DNA of 64,000 bases, from positions 620,001 through 684,000 of the forward strand of contig JACKQL020000006.1 of assembly GCA_018296165.2 (NCBI GenBank). The letters run 5' to 3'. Shown here in pieces: positions 34,561-46,139 of this stretch. The notes under the pieces were generated by a model. It ran no database searches. It saw only the letters and a list, made by a program, of their open reading frames with translations, and was not told the DNA's origin. The stretch is from Termitomyces sp. T153. Taxonomy: Eukaryota > Basidiomycota > Agaricomycetes > Agaricales > Lyophyllaceae. The first letter of the stretch is position 1; each line of letters opens with the position of its first letter. The position numbers were made by a program, and so were the translations under genes.

Positions 34561-35300
34561 GTGATGAACTTCTTGAGGAGGAAGCACAAATCCTTGCTAG
34601 CAGTGATGGTGGTGATAATGGGTCAACTCAGATCTCAGAGTCCAAAGATGACTCTGGAGAAGCTGGGAATATGACCTTGGGAGTGGCCATATTAAAGAGC
34701 TGGTAACCAGCTCCAGCTAGTAGATTATACCAACAAAGTATTCCTTTATTGTATCAAGCTGTTGTACAATGAGGACAAGCTCTTTGCTGAGATACTAATG
34801 CACCTGAAGGGCTATCAATTGTAATGTTTCCATTACAGTTTACACAACTTACAGTTCACACCTTGTAAGTCAAAACCAGTTGATTGATCTTGTCTATGAA
34901 GTATGAGGTAAGGTGCTGCCTTATGTAATTACAATACAAGTATTTGCAGGTAGTGTCATGTGATGCTACTTACCAATAACATATATGAATTAAAATTAAG
35001 AGTAATTTCTATTGAGGGGTAACAGGTGCTCCATTACATACCCCACTTTTGAGTCTGTCAATGTACTCACAGAAAATCAGAACACAAATAAGGGGGTGGG
35101 ATATGGCATCCCACTCATGAGTTACACTGGAATCCAAGCACAAAGGCCTATGTTAGAATAGTGGCAGGATCAAATGGTCCTACTTAATAAGATGGATATA
35201 GTACCATCCCAGAGTGCTGCCCAACTGTGCAGGGTGACAAGATGGGTACTCAGTGAGCCCACATTCATTGTTCAATTTGAATAGTGAACTCTTCTGGTGG
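34561..35300. other. No gene recognised
   Basis: CG-poor, AT-rich sequence with no readable domain and no long open frame. Confidence 0.4.
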
Positions 35301-35301
35301 T

Positions 35302-36370
35302 TCACCCTGCCCATTCATCCATCTTTGAGGCCACCACTTCCTCATTGCTCATGATGTCTGCCCAGTGCTCCAATACAGCATTAGCCATATCAATGGAGCC
35401 ACTTGATCTAGCCTCAAGTACAGTCTGGGTAGCAACATTAGTTGCTATGGCCACACCTGAGGAGCTAGGGATGACTTGTGGAGTTGTCTCTGGGTGGAGA
35501 TTTGCAGGTGCCAAGGAGTTGTTGCATAGTCCAATTCTATGGACTCTTCTGTGGGTACATCTTGAGAGGATGCAATAGAGTTCACAGCAGGATTGGTAGT
35601 GTCCAAGGCAACTGACAAAGAGGGCCCCTCCTCAGTTGGAGCTGCACTCAATGGAGGAACCACAGAAAATGGCTCCTCCACTTCTGCAAGTGTAAGGGCA
35701 ACCTCTGGAGGCTGTGGCTCAATCACACAACTGGCAAAGGGAAATCCAAAGTCTATTCAGTACTTTACAGTGTCTACTGAGATGACTACTCACCTGGCAA
35801 AGGAAAATCCAAGGAGAACAAGTCTAGGAATTCCCTAGGCCAGGTGTGATGCTTCAGAGGCTTCAGAAGCATGAGAAACAACTGTACAGTATGACAGAGA
35901 AAAAAGACAAAGTGATGTGTCAGCAATTGGTCAGCAGTTACATAAGCTGGTGGCAGTGTCAAAGGGGCCACACTTGTCTGAACTATTGACAGAGAACTGG
36001 TGCAGCCTGAGAGCTGGAACTAGGACCAATAGATAGGGAAAAGGAAGGAGAATGAAGGAAAACTATAGCAGGGGAAATCTGACAAGAACTGGAGAAGGAG
36101 AAGGGGAACCAAGTGGGATGTCCCTTGACAGCAAGGGAGGCTCTCACCACCCTCTGCAGGGCAATGCAGGAGGTGAGTGAAGATACCCACCTCACCATGA
36201 TGCAGCCATTTGGCTGCATTGAGTGAGGAGTGGCCATGGCTCTTGTAGAGCTGCAGGAGCACTTGAAAGTGCTCCTGATTGTTAGCAGTGGGGGCATACC
36301 ACTCATCATACCCCTCCCAAGCAGGGAGCACACCAATGGTCTGGAGTTGACAATAGTGTTCATTTGTCAA
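35302..36370 (-). pseudogene. Unrecognised decayed coding region split by a solo LTR
   Basis: Minus-strand open pieces lie on both sides of the LTR at 35691-36130. On the right, 36370-36131 encodes WEGYDEWYAPTANNQEHFQV and HHGEVGIFTHLLH. On the left, 35690-35302 encodes AEVEEPFSVVPPLSAAPTEE and a second stretch ending ATKMDEWAG-like. The sequence looks protein-coding (few stops, regular composition) but I recognise no domain. It is probably part of another retroelement, given its surroundings. Confidence 0.4.
35691..36130 (-). mobile_element. Solo LTR, B-like family, minus strand, target duplication GCAAG
   Basis: A 440-bp element in reverse orientation (TGTCAAGGGACATCCC at its 5' end near 36130, GCCCTTACA at its 3' end near 35691). 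It is flanked by the perfect repeat GCAAG (35686-35690 and 36131-36135). It closely matches the LTR at 53426-53866. Confidence 0.95.
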
Positions 36371-36478
36371 CCTTTATGAACAGGTCTTCATGTAGTGTGC
36401 TCCCTGACCCATGGTGTTTGAGGAAGTATATATCATAAGTATATGCATGATTTACCCATGTAGGAAGCATGTGGTTTG

Positions 36479-37516
36479 TGTCACAACCCATTCCCAGGCC
36501 TCCAGACCTCTCCCCAGTAGCCCTACACCTCTCCAGAGTACCCACCAACACTTCCTCAACCCACCCCAACCATCATCAAACCCCAACACATTTCCTGCAG
36601 GCCCAGCACTTCTCCTTCCCCTTCTGAGCCCACAAAACCCTCAAACACTATTCCTGACCCTAGTGTACATCACTGACTTGCCACCATGGCTTATCTGACC
36701 AAGTCTGGAACATCATGCAGACCCCAGGGCAGCACACATTCCCATCTGATCCCATCAGTAAATCACCATGGCCTGTCAATTGATTGTAACCAACACCCAT
36801 CAACTCTGTGTGGTCCTGACAAGCCATGCCATCAGACCTGCTATCTCTGGAGGAATTCCAGTAGCTAGTATATAAGTTGTAGAGTAGAATTCCATACTCC
36901 ACTCTTGATATTACTTACCTTACCTATGTGCTAATTGATTGTTTCCTTTTGTTTTGTGTTTCTTATTATGTTTTATCTTATCTCAGTCTCCTGGCCTTTT
37001 CTTGTCTCTGCTTCTCATCATTGTCTTGTTATTGTCTCATATCTCCACTTCAATCTATTACTCTGTCTGGTCCTGCTCATCTCTATTTCCTTTAGTGTGC
37101 CTAAGTTCCCTTCAACTCTAATACCATCACAAACTCCATGCTTATGATTACAACTCCCAAACATTCATAACCAACTCCAGACCTTGCTTTATGCTTGGCC
37201 CCAGAACCCATCAATATCAATTAATTCTTCATCAAACTCTGGCCCTGCTCCCTTCACCTGTGTAGCCTCTGTTTGCTCCACACCTTCAATATTTGCCTCC
37301 AGACTTGTACCTGAGTCTTTTCCAAGCCCAACCCTTCCCTGTACCTAGACTCTAGATCATCCCAGACTTGCTTGGACTGCTTCTCTTGGCTTACCCTCAG
37401 GAGTATCTGAAGTCCAGACCTCTCCAGCACACTAGGTTATAAGTGCAGTATGTCACATCTGCCTAGTAAGGACTTGCACAGTTAAGCTGAGCCCCTATGA
37501 TCAGCAGAACCTGACA
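36479..37516 (+). mobile_element. Family A LTR, 5' end of a truncated or recombinant element
   Basis: A 1038-bp LTR from TGTCACAACCC to CCTGACA, with a TATATAA box near 36870. It is followed by TAATATCAAGG, the same context that follows the 5' LTR of the full-length copy at 40762, so it is a 5' LTR with its primer-binding side. Its first third resembles 11042-11364 and 11662-12000 more than it resembles the LTR at 52123-53184. Confidence 0.85.
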
Positions 37517-38100
37517 TAATATCAAGGCTCCCCATATCCCATTCTTGATGACTGCAATTAACCCTGCATGCACTTCTGCCAGAAATCTAGCCAATGTCTA
37601 TGGTTGGCCAGTACCTGAAACTTACTATGCCTCACTCTGTCATGCTTTAATTATGAAGGCACATTAAGTTGCAAATCAGACACCAATGTCTCCTCTGCCT
37701 TGATCACATCCCTTACAATAGTTTTCTCTCTGGATACCTTCCCAGACTACCCCCCATCATTTCCCCCACACAACCCCCTCCTCCACACTATTATCCCCAT
37801 TTCTGCCAGCTCCACCTCTAATCAGGTCAACCACGGCATAACCAACAGCTTGATTAACAAACTTCTGGCAGTTATTGCACAATCACTTAGCAACTTCTCT
37901 AGCACCTTACCTCCCCTATCCTCCCCAAGTGACCTAACTGCAATTGCTCCTCTGCCAGACATCATCACTCACTGTGTGGAAGCAACTACAACCTTCACCA
38001 ATGGGGGCAATGCCCCAGTTGACTGCCCCCCATCAAAGTCGAGGACAAATACCACTACAATGGTGACCAAATCCTCAACTCCCATGTGGCCCATGGCTGA
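37517..38100 (+). pseudogene. Family A interior with large deletion: protease piece fused to chromodomain
   Basis: From 37690 an open stretch matches the first protease domain of the full copy (SLINKLLAVIAQSL, IITHCVEATTTFTNGG), with the active-site Asp-Ser-Gly lost. At about 38000 it passes directly into the start of the chromodomain region (CPPSK/IKVEDKY-type block, 38030-38090). RT, RNase H and integrase are missing, so an internal deletion joined the two ends. The chromodomain is then interrupted by the solo LTR at 38101. Confidence 0.65.
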
Positions 38101-38812
38101 TGTCATGACCCATTCCATTCCCCCCTTTCCTTCACCATTATCCAATCTCAGATTCTACACAGTCCCTCTCTAGATCTCAGCCACACCCCCAGATCTTAGC
38201 CACAGTCCTGTTTCAGCCACATCCAGGTTTTAGCCACCTTTAGGACTGCTTTTCCTGTTCCAGATCATTCCCACAGGCACAGATCACTTCCACAGGTTCC
38301 AGATCACTTTCATAGGTTCCAGATCACTTTCACAGGTTCCAGATCACTTCCACAGGTTCCAGATCACTTTCACAGGTTCTAGATTACTTCCACAGGTTCC
38401 AGATCACTTCCACAGGTTCCAGATCACTTCCACCTGTTTCAGATCACTTTCACCTGTTCCAGATCACTTCTATCTGTCCAAGATCACTTCCAGGATTGCT
38501 TCCCTTGTTCCAGATTACTTTCTCATGACTTAGATCACTTCCTGCTATGACTTAGATCACTTCCATCTTCTCCTTTTGGCAGTGTCCTACAGCTATATAA
38601 GGTCCCTTAGTCTGTAGCTACACTCCAGCCTTGACATTACCTGATATCTTGTTTGTGTTCTGTTGTTATCTGATCTTCTCTCCATTTATTACTCGCTCTC
38701 ATTTCTTAGTTTCTTAGTTTCTTTCTCTATTTACATACTTGCTGTTGGCATCACCTCCCCAAGGTGGTTTTGGCTCCTATAAGAGTCCTCCTCCAGGACT
38801 GTGGTCCTGACA
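38101..38812 (+). mobile_element. Solo LTR of a separate family (D), target duplication GCTGA
   Basis: A 712-bp element from TGTCATGACCC to TCCTGACA, flanked by the perfect repeat GCTGA (38096-38100 and 38813-38817). It has a TATATAA box at 38594-38600 and a T-rich downstream part. It differs from family A LTRs apart from the ends, and upstream of the TATA box it carries a regular 20-bp tandem repeat. It is inserted in the chromodomain coding region of the surrounding family A element. Confidence 0.95.
38261..38490 (+). repeat. 20-bp tandem repeat in the U3 region of the solo LTR
   Basis: About eleven head-to-tail copies of AGATCACTTYCACAGGTTCC with exact 20-bp spacing from 38281 to 38480, and weaker copies on both sides (to about 38580). 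It lies 100-330 bp upstream of the TATA box, the place of an LTR enhancer. Confidence 0.9.
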
Positions 38813-38817
38813 GCTGA

Positions 38818-39005
38818 CCCCAGTACTTGGTCCACTGGAAGGGCTACAGACCTGAGGACAACACTTGGGAACCCCAAAGAAACCTCAACAGAGCCCCCAA
38901 CAAACTCTGGAACTTCCATCAATGGCACCCCACCAAGCCCCAGGACCCCTGGAACTAGCAAATATACAAGGCATTAGTGGGCATGACCCCTACCTCTGGA
39001 TTCAT
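38818..39005 (+). pseudogene. Family A chromodomain, 3' part
   Basis: Continues the chromodomain broken at 38100: [17 protein letters not shown] (38822-38875) and then [11 protein letters not shown] (38900-38935), the usual end of the family A polyprotein. Confidence 0.8.
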
Positions 39006-39149
39006 CAGGGATTCAACTCCTATAAGTACCCCCCTACATGTTTTCACTTACTCTCTCCTCATACAATCTCAAACCTCACACAATCAGCAGAACAGCAAGA
39101 GAGTGTCATATACAGGACTATGAAGTACAAAATAATATAGGAGGGATTG

Positions 39150-39714
39150 CAAGATGGCAAGAAAACAGAGCCTGACCCTTCTTCACTCCCCCTCCTCCTC
39201 TGGGACCCTCTACACCCTACCCCCAACCAGGTCTACCTCCATTTGTGTGACCACAATGGCAAGGACCTCCAGCTGCCCCAGCAATGGCTCCCCTACATCA
39301 GTCACTATCTCCCACCATGCTCTGGGGTCTGCCACACTCCTCTGCCAATGCTCTGCCAACAGCCACCCCATCTGCTGGAACTCCTACTCCAACTCTGACT
39401 AGAGCTCCCTGGGCATCCATGCCAATCTGTCTTGTATTGAGGCATGAGTGGCCAATGCCCTGTTGAGGAGGATGTGGTGTTGCTGGACCCAGTCTAAATG
39501 GCTTAGTGTCAGCAGGGTGAAAGGAGCAAGAAGTGGAGGAACTCATGCATCACTCCCCTGCACCCTAAGGCTGCCTCATTGGCCAGCCACTCCTCATGCC
39601 ACCTCTCCACCTCCAGCCAGGCCCCCTTTGCCTCTGTGGCTCCTTGCTGGACCTCTTCCCACTGCTCCACCCTTGCCTCCAGCTGCCCTAAGCACTCCCA
39701 CAACCCCTGCACCT
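39150..39714 (-). pseudogene. Antisense ORF of the outer family A element, C-terminal part
   Basis: On the minus strand the piece LLAEHWQRSVADPRAWWEIV (39300-39380) matches the C-terminal part of the antisense ORF in the inner full-length copy. The rest of this ORF lies beyond the inserted 11 kb element, at 50768-52100. See the antisense ORF entries there. Confidence 0.6.
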
Positions 39715-39719
39715 CCAGA

Positions 39720-40761
39720 TGTCATAACCCACTCTCCAAACCCCCGACCTCATTTCCCAACCCACTCACTTCCCCAAGTCCTTTGCATTATTGGCACCTA
39801 CCCTTCACGCCCACTCTGAGTAACTCTGATGCATCCCAGCAAACCCCAATGATCCCCTGACCAACTCAACTGCCTCCTCTACAGCCTTCTGCACTTCCCC
39901 TGAGCTCTGGAACTCTCCCCCACCATCCCTGACCTTGTTGCACACCTTCAACTCACTACTCCGGTTCACCCAACCTGCTCCAGAATATCACAATGACCCT
40001 GGAGTGGTACACACCCCTAACTGATCCCACTAGAATATCACTGTGGCACACCCCTTGATCATACCCAACACCTGTCAACTCTGTACAGCTCTATTGAACC
40101 CTACTACCATGCCCATTGTCTGCTGGAGCTGTCTAGTAGTCAGTATATAAGTCATAGAATAGTTCCTCATAAGTCAGTCTTAATATTACTTGCCTTTACT
40201 GGTTTCCTATGTCTTGTGTTTTGTCTCATTTCTGTTTCTATCTTTAGTCTCAAATCTATCTCTTTTCTCTGTCTCATCTTGCCTTGTCTCTGTCTCATCT
40301 TACCTTGTTTCTGTCTCATCTTGACTGTACATATTTCCTTTGTTTCTCTAAGCTCCTTTCATCACCAATGTCAGTACAAACTCTGTGCATGCACTACAAA
40401 CCCTGAACATTCTTATGACAACTCTGGGCCTTGCTCTTTGCTCAGCCTGAACCCATCAAGTCTTGTTCAATCCCCCTATCAAACTCTGGCTCCACCTCCA
40501 TCCCTAGTGAAGCCTCCATCTACCCCACAATCTATTTACACACTTGTCCCTGACACCTGCCCAAGCCCAATATTAATATATTTGGACTTAGACTTCCCCA
40601 GACCACTCTGGACTTGCTCAGACCACTCCTCCCAGCTTCCCCTCACAAGTCTCTCCACTCTGTGCCAACTCTGGATATGAGGTTATAAGCATAGGACATC
40701 ATGTCCACCTAGTAAGGATTTGCCAGTATCGCTGAGCCCCCACCATCAGTGGAACCTGACA
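39720..40761 (+). repeat. Family A 5' LTR
   Basis: 1042 bp, TGTCATAACCC to CCTGACA. TATATAA at 40144-40150. It is followed by TAATATCAAG; the TATCA core recalls the initiator-Met tRNA primer site TGGTATCA with GG changed to AA, but this is only suggestive. Confidence 0.95.
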
Positions 40762-41039
40762 TAATATCAAGACTCCCTCTTACCCCATTCTTGATGTCTG
40801 CATATAACCTCACATACAACCCTGCCAGCTACCTAACTGATGTCTATGGTCAGCCAGTCCCTGAAAATCCCTATGCCCCGTTCTACTCAGGCCTCCCTGC
40901 AAATCAGTATGTGCTCTGCCATTAGACTCCTGACTCTAACTAAGCATTCTATGCCTCCTCTATCTATGAGAGAATACCTCTGGGCTAGCACTGCCCCCCA
41001 AGATTTCCTACTAATGGCAACAACTCCCACATATACTCT

Positions 41040-43260
41040 GGAGGATACTCTGCAGTGCCCCCCAACCCTGCCTACCTTTCCCCCACCCACTACTATGCAT
41101 ACCCAGTCCCCACTGCAGCCCCAGCCCCTCTAGAGCATACAGATAATTATTCTCCCCCTCATATACCATTTCCCGCTCAAGTTCCCACTTCCCCTAGGCA
41201 GCAAAGGGTCAAAGCCTATGTCCAACAGTGCGATGAAGTCCTCCAATTCCTCCACCTCTCTCCTGCAGAGTTTGCAAGATGTGCCCACACCCTCCTCATC
41301 AACCTAGGCTACCCTGACACCTCCACAACTCTGGAAGTTTGGGTGGATTGTCAACTTCCATAAATGCCATCTGCAAGGGAACCTCCTAGAAACTACACAA
41401 GGCACACTGGGCATTGATGCTAACTTATGGAACAAGCTCTGCACATTGGTCAAAGAAATCCACACCAGCCCAAACCCCTGCCCCTTCAAAGATCCTCTGG
41501 ACCCTTTTCACTCCTTCCATGTGCAATGTGAGAAACCTGTCAGAGCACAAAGCAAAGCCCTGCCTCCCATTTCCCACCAGCAGAAAGAACTCAACATGGC
41601 CTCCAGCATCCTGAGGGACCTCAATCCTGCAGAGGGATTGTTTGACCAACCTGCTGCTCACACTTTGGCTCTCTCCACCTAACCCCAGGCCAACTTCATC
41701 CCTAGAGCCTTTTGAACATGGGACCAACCTGCTGCTCCCAACCCCCACTCCCCATGGCCACCCCTGTGCATTGACAACAATAACTGGACACTATCCTACA
41801 TCAACAAGCCTGGCAACCCTGCCAATGAGCCTGCTCTGTGCAATGGCCCTCTATGGGACAGACCTCCCCACTTCAACCCCTGTGCCCCCTGTACCAACAT
41901 GCCTCCACTCTGCCAGAATGTCCCTGCTCCTCTAAGGCAGCCTACAGGTCCTAGGGCATCCCAACCCCCTTTTTTTGCTAATCCCCCTCACCCCCCATCT
42001 GCTCTGATGCCCAACCCTCCTACTGACACCAATTACTTTGGACCTCCCACTCCCAGAGGACCCCCTCTCCCTTGTTAGGCCCCTGGGCCTCCTTCAGGCA
42101 ATGTGGGTCAACCCCTTGGTGGTGGATGTCCCAATGGCAGACCACCTGGAGGATGGGGCCTGGCCATGGACAACTTTCCCTCCCAACATAGAAATAGAAA
42201 CAATTACTATTACTACTACAATGCCAGACTCCCATCCTGAACTCAAAATCTACAGGACAATACTCACAATGCACTGGCTTGGGAAGGGTAGCTCAACATC
42301 CAGAAGCCTGAACCCTTCACTGGCTGCAACCCCCAGAAGTGGTGTATCTTCCTAACTCAGTGTCTGACTATGTTTCAAGCTAAGCCCATCACTTTTCAAC
42401 TTGAGAACTCATGAGTAGCCTTTGCCATGTCATATTTGCAGAGTATCACTTTTGACTATTATATGGCACTACTCTGGTTTGACCCCAACAACCCTGTACT
42501 CTCCAATTGGCTTGCTTTCATCCAGGAATTCTCAAGTAAGTTTGGTGTCTTTGACACTATAGTGGAAGTGGAGGAAAATCTCTCCAACCTCTGAATGCGC
42601 AACAACAAGTGCTTCATGACCCTCATTGTACAATTTGAATGAGAAGCCTACAAAACTGGGTGGAACTACAATGCTCTCCATTTTGCCCTTCATTGCACCC
42701 TGCCTCAATGGATCAAGGATGTTCTTTGCCTTGCACCCAAGCAAACCACCTACAATGGGTACAAGGCACTTGTTACCCAGGTCAACCAACACTACTGAGA
42801 AGATTGCAGCAAAAATACAGTACCCTGGACCTCATGGAACACCTCCAGTAATACCAACTGGCAGGCCAGAGCAACCAACAGCATTCAATCTTTAATTCCT
42901 GCCAACCCCACACCCCACTTCCTCCTGGGCCAATGAACTACCAGCACAAACTAACCCCTGGAACAATACTCACCTGCCCAGCTCAATGCTGCTGACCTCC
43001 ACAAGACTCCAGGGCCCCTGGATGCTAACTCCAATGACCACTGCAATATTCCGGACTTTGCCAATGATTAGGAAGCTCTGTATGTGAACAAGATTCAGGA
43101 TAGACCATGGATTAATGTACCAGAGGATACATAGGAGAAATGACAGAAGGAGGGCATATGCATCCTATGTGGTGAGCAGGGACATTTTATCCACAGTTGT
43201 CCTAAATGTCAGGTGATGGGATGCACCATGTGAACAATCAATAGAGAAGACTGCAACTAC
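41040..43260 (+). pseudogene. Family A gag with zinc knuckle
   Basis: The N-terminal part is Pro/Tyr-rich (41055-41360; 102 open codons). The capsid core reads through stops from about 42300 to 42790: FLTQCLTMFQAKPITFQLEN, then LLWFDPNNPVLSNWLAFIQE and FSSKFGVFDTIVEVEENLSN, with YKTGWNYNALHFALH and DVLCLAPKQTTYNGYKALV. A zinc knuckle CILCGEQGHFIHSC (C-x2-C-x4-H-x4-C) is at 43155-43200. It has more than ten stops, mostly at former CGA/CAG codons. Confidence 0.85.
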
Positions 43261-43329
43261 CAGTTTACAGAAAATGAGTCAGCAGTTTAGGTCTTGAAGA
43301 TGCACTAGACCATGGACCAGACTCTGATG

Positions 43330-44210
43330 TCTTCTCTGCTCTGGCCACACTCCTCTGTGCAATAGTACTTGCCCCAGACAACCTCCCAGCACACCTCCCC
43401 TCCCACACCTCCACTACCCTCCTTCTCTGCATCACCTTCCCCTTCTCCAACCACCCCATCCCCACATTAGTTGACAGCGGTGCCACTGATAACTTCATCA
43501 ATAAGGCCCTGGTGGCACTCGCTTCCCACCCTCTCTGATGCCTCCCCACCTTGATTCTCCTCAAACTCTTTGACAGAGACCCCACTCCAGCAGGAGACAT
43601 CACACACTGCCTGGAAACAACCATGACTTTTGCCAATGGATGACAGCAAAAACTCTGACTACTTATCACAAAATTACACTCCTCTACCTCTGTTATCTTA
43701 GGGTTCTCATGGCTCCGCTCTACCAACCCCCATATTGACTGGCCCAGCCTCACCCTCTGCCTTGACCAGAACAACCCCACCAACTCTGGGCTGGTACCTT
43801 TTGATGTCTCACCCTTCTCCAAGAACTCCAAGACCACAATCAACCACTCCCAGACTCCTCTGCAGCTCCACTCCAGGTCTGCACAATTGTTTATCATCAA
43901 TGTCTGACTTGATGGCTTGCCCAAGGTATTCCCCACCCTCATTGACAGCAGCACCTCCAGCACCTTCATCAGCAGTCAACTTGACCTCCAATGCAATGAC
44001 CTCAACAAACCCCTCAAGCTCCAACTCTTTGATGGAAGCCCTGCCATAATAGGGATCACTCAATACCATGACAACACCCTCACCCTCAACAATGACCTGC
44101 AGTTTCAGGCCCAGCTCCTCATCACCCAACTACTCCTGTCAACTCCAATTGTGCTTGGACTCCCATGGCTGCAAAATATGAACCCCAACATCAACTAGAA
44201 GAACCTTACC
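43330..44210 (+). pseudogene. Family A tandem retropepsin-like protease domains
   Basis: Two aspartic-protease-like units follow one another. Unit 1 (about 43400-43740) has LVDSGATDNFINKALVALAS at 43468, then KLFDRDPTPAGDITHCLETT and VILGFSWLRSTNPHIDW. Unit 2 (about 43900-44200) has TLIDSSTSSTFISSQLDL at 43938, then LQLFDGSPAIIGITQYH and IVLGLPWLQNMNPNIN. Each shows the retropepsin pattern of an Asp-Ser box, a middle F-D element and a final hydrophobic-hydrophobic-Gly box. LTR retrotransposons normally encode one such unit that dimerises. Stops lie in both units. Confidence 0.75.
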
Positions 44211-44283
44211 ATGCAATTCCCCAGCTCCAAAGCAAGTTTAGCAGCCATCATCCTCTTCTGCCTGCAGTCTGTTTCAGACTCCA

Positions 44284-45590
44284 ATGTCTCCAACCCTGGT
44301 GCCAGCACCTCCAGAGCGACCCAGAACTCCTCAACCTCCAATGGCAACCCCAATGGGGAAGAAAGCGCAATTCCACCTCAGTTACCTTCAATCAAATTAC
44401 AATGGCTGCCTCCCAACATACCTTGGAATCGATACAAAGGCCTGTGGTATTCCAACCAGCAATGCTCAACCCCTCCTGACCAACTCTGCTACCACTCTGG
44501 ACTCAATCACTACCACCCCAACATCCACCTCTGTCAACTCTAGAAGCCTCAATATTAAAATCATTGGTGCCAACCCCTTTGCATGCATCCTACAAGATGG
44601 CACCCCTGCCTTCCAGTTACAAATCACACCAGCCCTACTGGAGGAGCACCTCCATGCAGGAGCCACCATGCCAGAGAGCAAAATGGAAGAACAGATCCTA
44701 TCTGAAGTAGTTCCCTTGGAGTATCATGAGTTTGCTGATGTGTTCTCTGAAGGGAGTGCCAAAGAACTTCCCCCACACTGCTCCTATGACTACAAGATTG
44801 ATCTCAAAGAGGGTGCCTCACCCCCATTTGGCAAGATCTACAATATGTCTGAGATTGAGCTCCAGGCCCTAAAGGAGTACCTCAATGACATGCTCAGCAA
44901 GGGCTTCATATGCCCATCAATCTCTACTGCCAGCACTCCAGTCCTGTTTGCCAAGAAGAAAGACAGATCACTCCAACTCTGTGTGGATTATTGGGGACTC
45001 AACAAAGTCACCAAAAAGAACCAGTATCCCCTCCCTCTGATTGGAGACCTCATTGACTACCTCCACAGTGCCAAAATCTACACAAAAATAAATCTCTGCT
45101 CCAGCTACAACAATGTCCAGATTGCTCTGGGACATGAATGGAAGACCACCTTTCACACCCACTATAGCCTCTTTGAGTACCTTGTTATGCCCTTTGGAAT
45201 AACTAACTCCCCCGCCACTTTCTAGTACTTTATGAATGACATCTTTTACAACATGAACAACATTTTTGTTATTGTGTACCTGGATGACATCCTGATCTAC
45301 TCAAGTTTACCAGCGGAGCATCTGGAGCACATCCACCGTGTTTAGAAATGACTCTAGAAGTATCACCTTCATGCCAAACCCAAGAAATGCTCCTTCCACA
45401 TGATGGAGGTTGAATACCTTGGGGTCATCATCACTCCTGATGGTGTACACATGGACCCTGCCAAGGTTGAAGCTATACTCAATTGGCCCTCACCACAGAA
45501 CATCAAGGAGGTACAGTTGTTCCTGGAGTTTGCTAACTTTTACCACCAATTTATTGACAACTACTTCAGAATCACCAAATCCCTCAACTG
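44284..45590 (+). pseudogene. Family A reverse transcriptase
   Basis: Open for 313 codons from 44284 to 45222, then a stop (in a Gln codon) and continuing in frame. Order of blocks: EYHEFADVFSEGSAKELPPH (44720), PPFGKIYNMSEIELQAL, KKKDRSLQLCVDYWGLNKV (44950-45010), NQYPLPLIGDLIDYL, SSYNNVQIALGHEWKT, then LVMPFGITNSPATF (45180-45222). The intact catalytic box VYLDDILIYS is at about 45277-45306, and the thumb VEYLGVIITPDGV at 45403. The YLDD codons contain no CG and have survived, unlike those of B and C. Two stops lie near 45225 and 45345. Confidence 0.9.
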
Positions 45591-45594
45591 ACTC

Positions 45595-46060
45595 ATGCAG
45601 AAGGACACCCCTTGGGATTGGGACAGCAAGTGCCAAAACATATTCCTCCTGCTGAAGAAGGCCTTCACCTCCACTCCAGTCCTCTGCCATTTTGACCCCT
45701 CCCTGCCAATCATACTCAAATGCAATGCCTCTGACTATGCTATTGCTGGAATACTCTTTCAGTCAGACTCCAGAAGCAAGGATCTCTGTCCCATCACCTT
45801 CTACACCCAATCAATAATTCCCATGGAACTCAACTACAACATCTACAACAAGGAACTCCTTGCAATTATTGAGGCCTTCCATCAGTGGTGGGCCTACCTC
45901 AAGGGATCCCTGCACTGCATCTAAGTCTACTCTGACTACAACAACCTGCAATACTTCATGACTACAAAACAGCTCAGCCACCACCAAGCTTGATGGTCTG
46001 AAACCCTCTTGGAGTATGACTTTACCATCCACTACCACCCCAGATGACTTGGCACAAAGC
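45595..46060 (+). pseudogene. Family A RNase H
   Basis: Open from 45595 to 45921. Blocks are HFDPSLPIILKCNASDYAIA (the D in NASD is the first catalytic Asp, 45690-45740), ITFYTQSIIPMELNYNIYNK and LLAIIEAFHQWWAYLKG (45850-45905). The stop at 45922 replaces the usual residue before the DYNNLQYFMTTKQL block. Normal Gypsy order after the RT. Confidence 0.85.
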
Positions 46061-46139
46061 CTGATGCACACTTGGAGGTCCAACATGTATCCAAAAAAGT
46101 CATTCAAAGCCAAATGGAATACATTCAACTATTGAGTAG

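Noticed and set aside
38261..38490. Regular short repeats suggesting a CRISPR array
   Set aside because: The units are contiguous 20-mers without spacers, inside an LTR of a eukaryotic element.
40762..40775. Primer-binding site for initiator-Met tRNA next to the 5' LTR
   Set aside because: Only a short TATCA core fits; the match is too weak to annotate as a feature.
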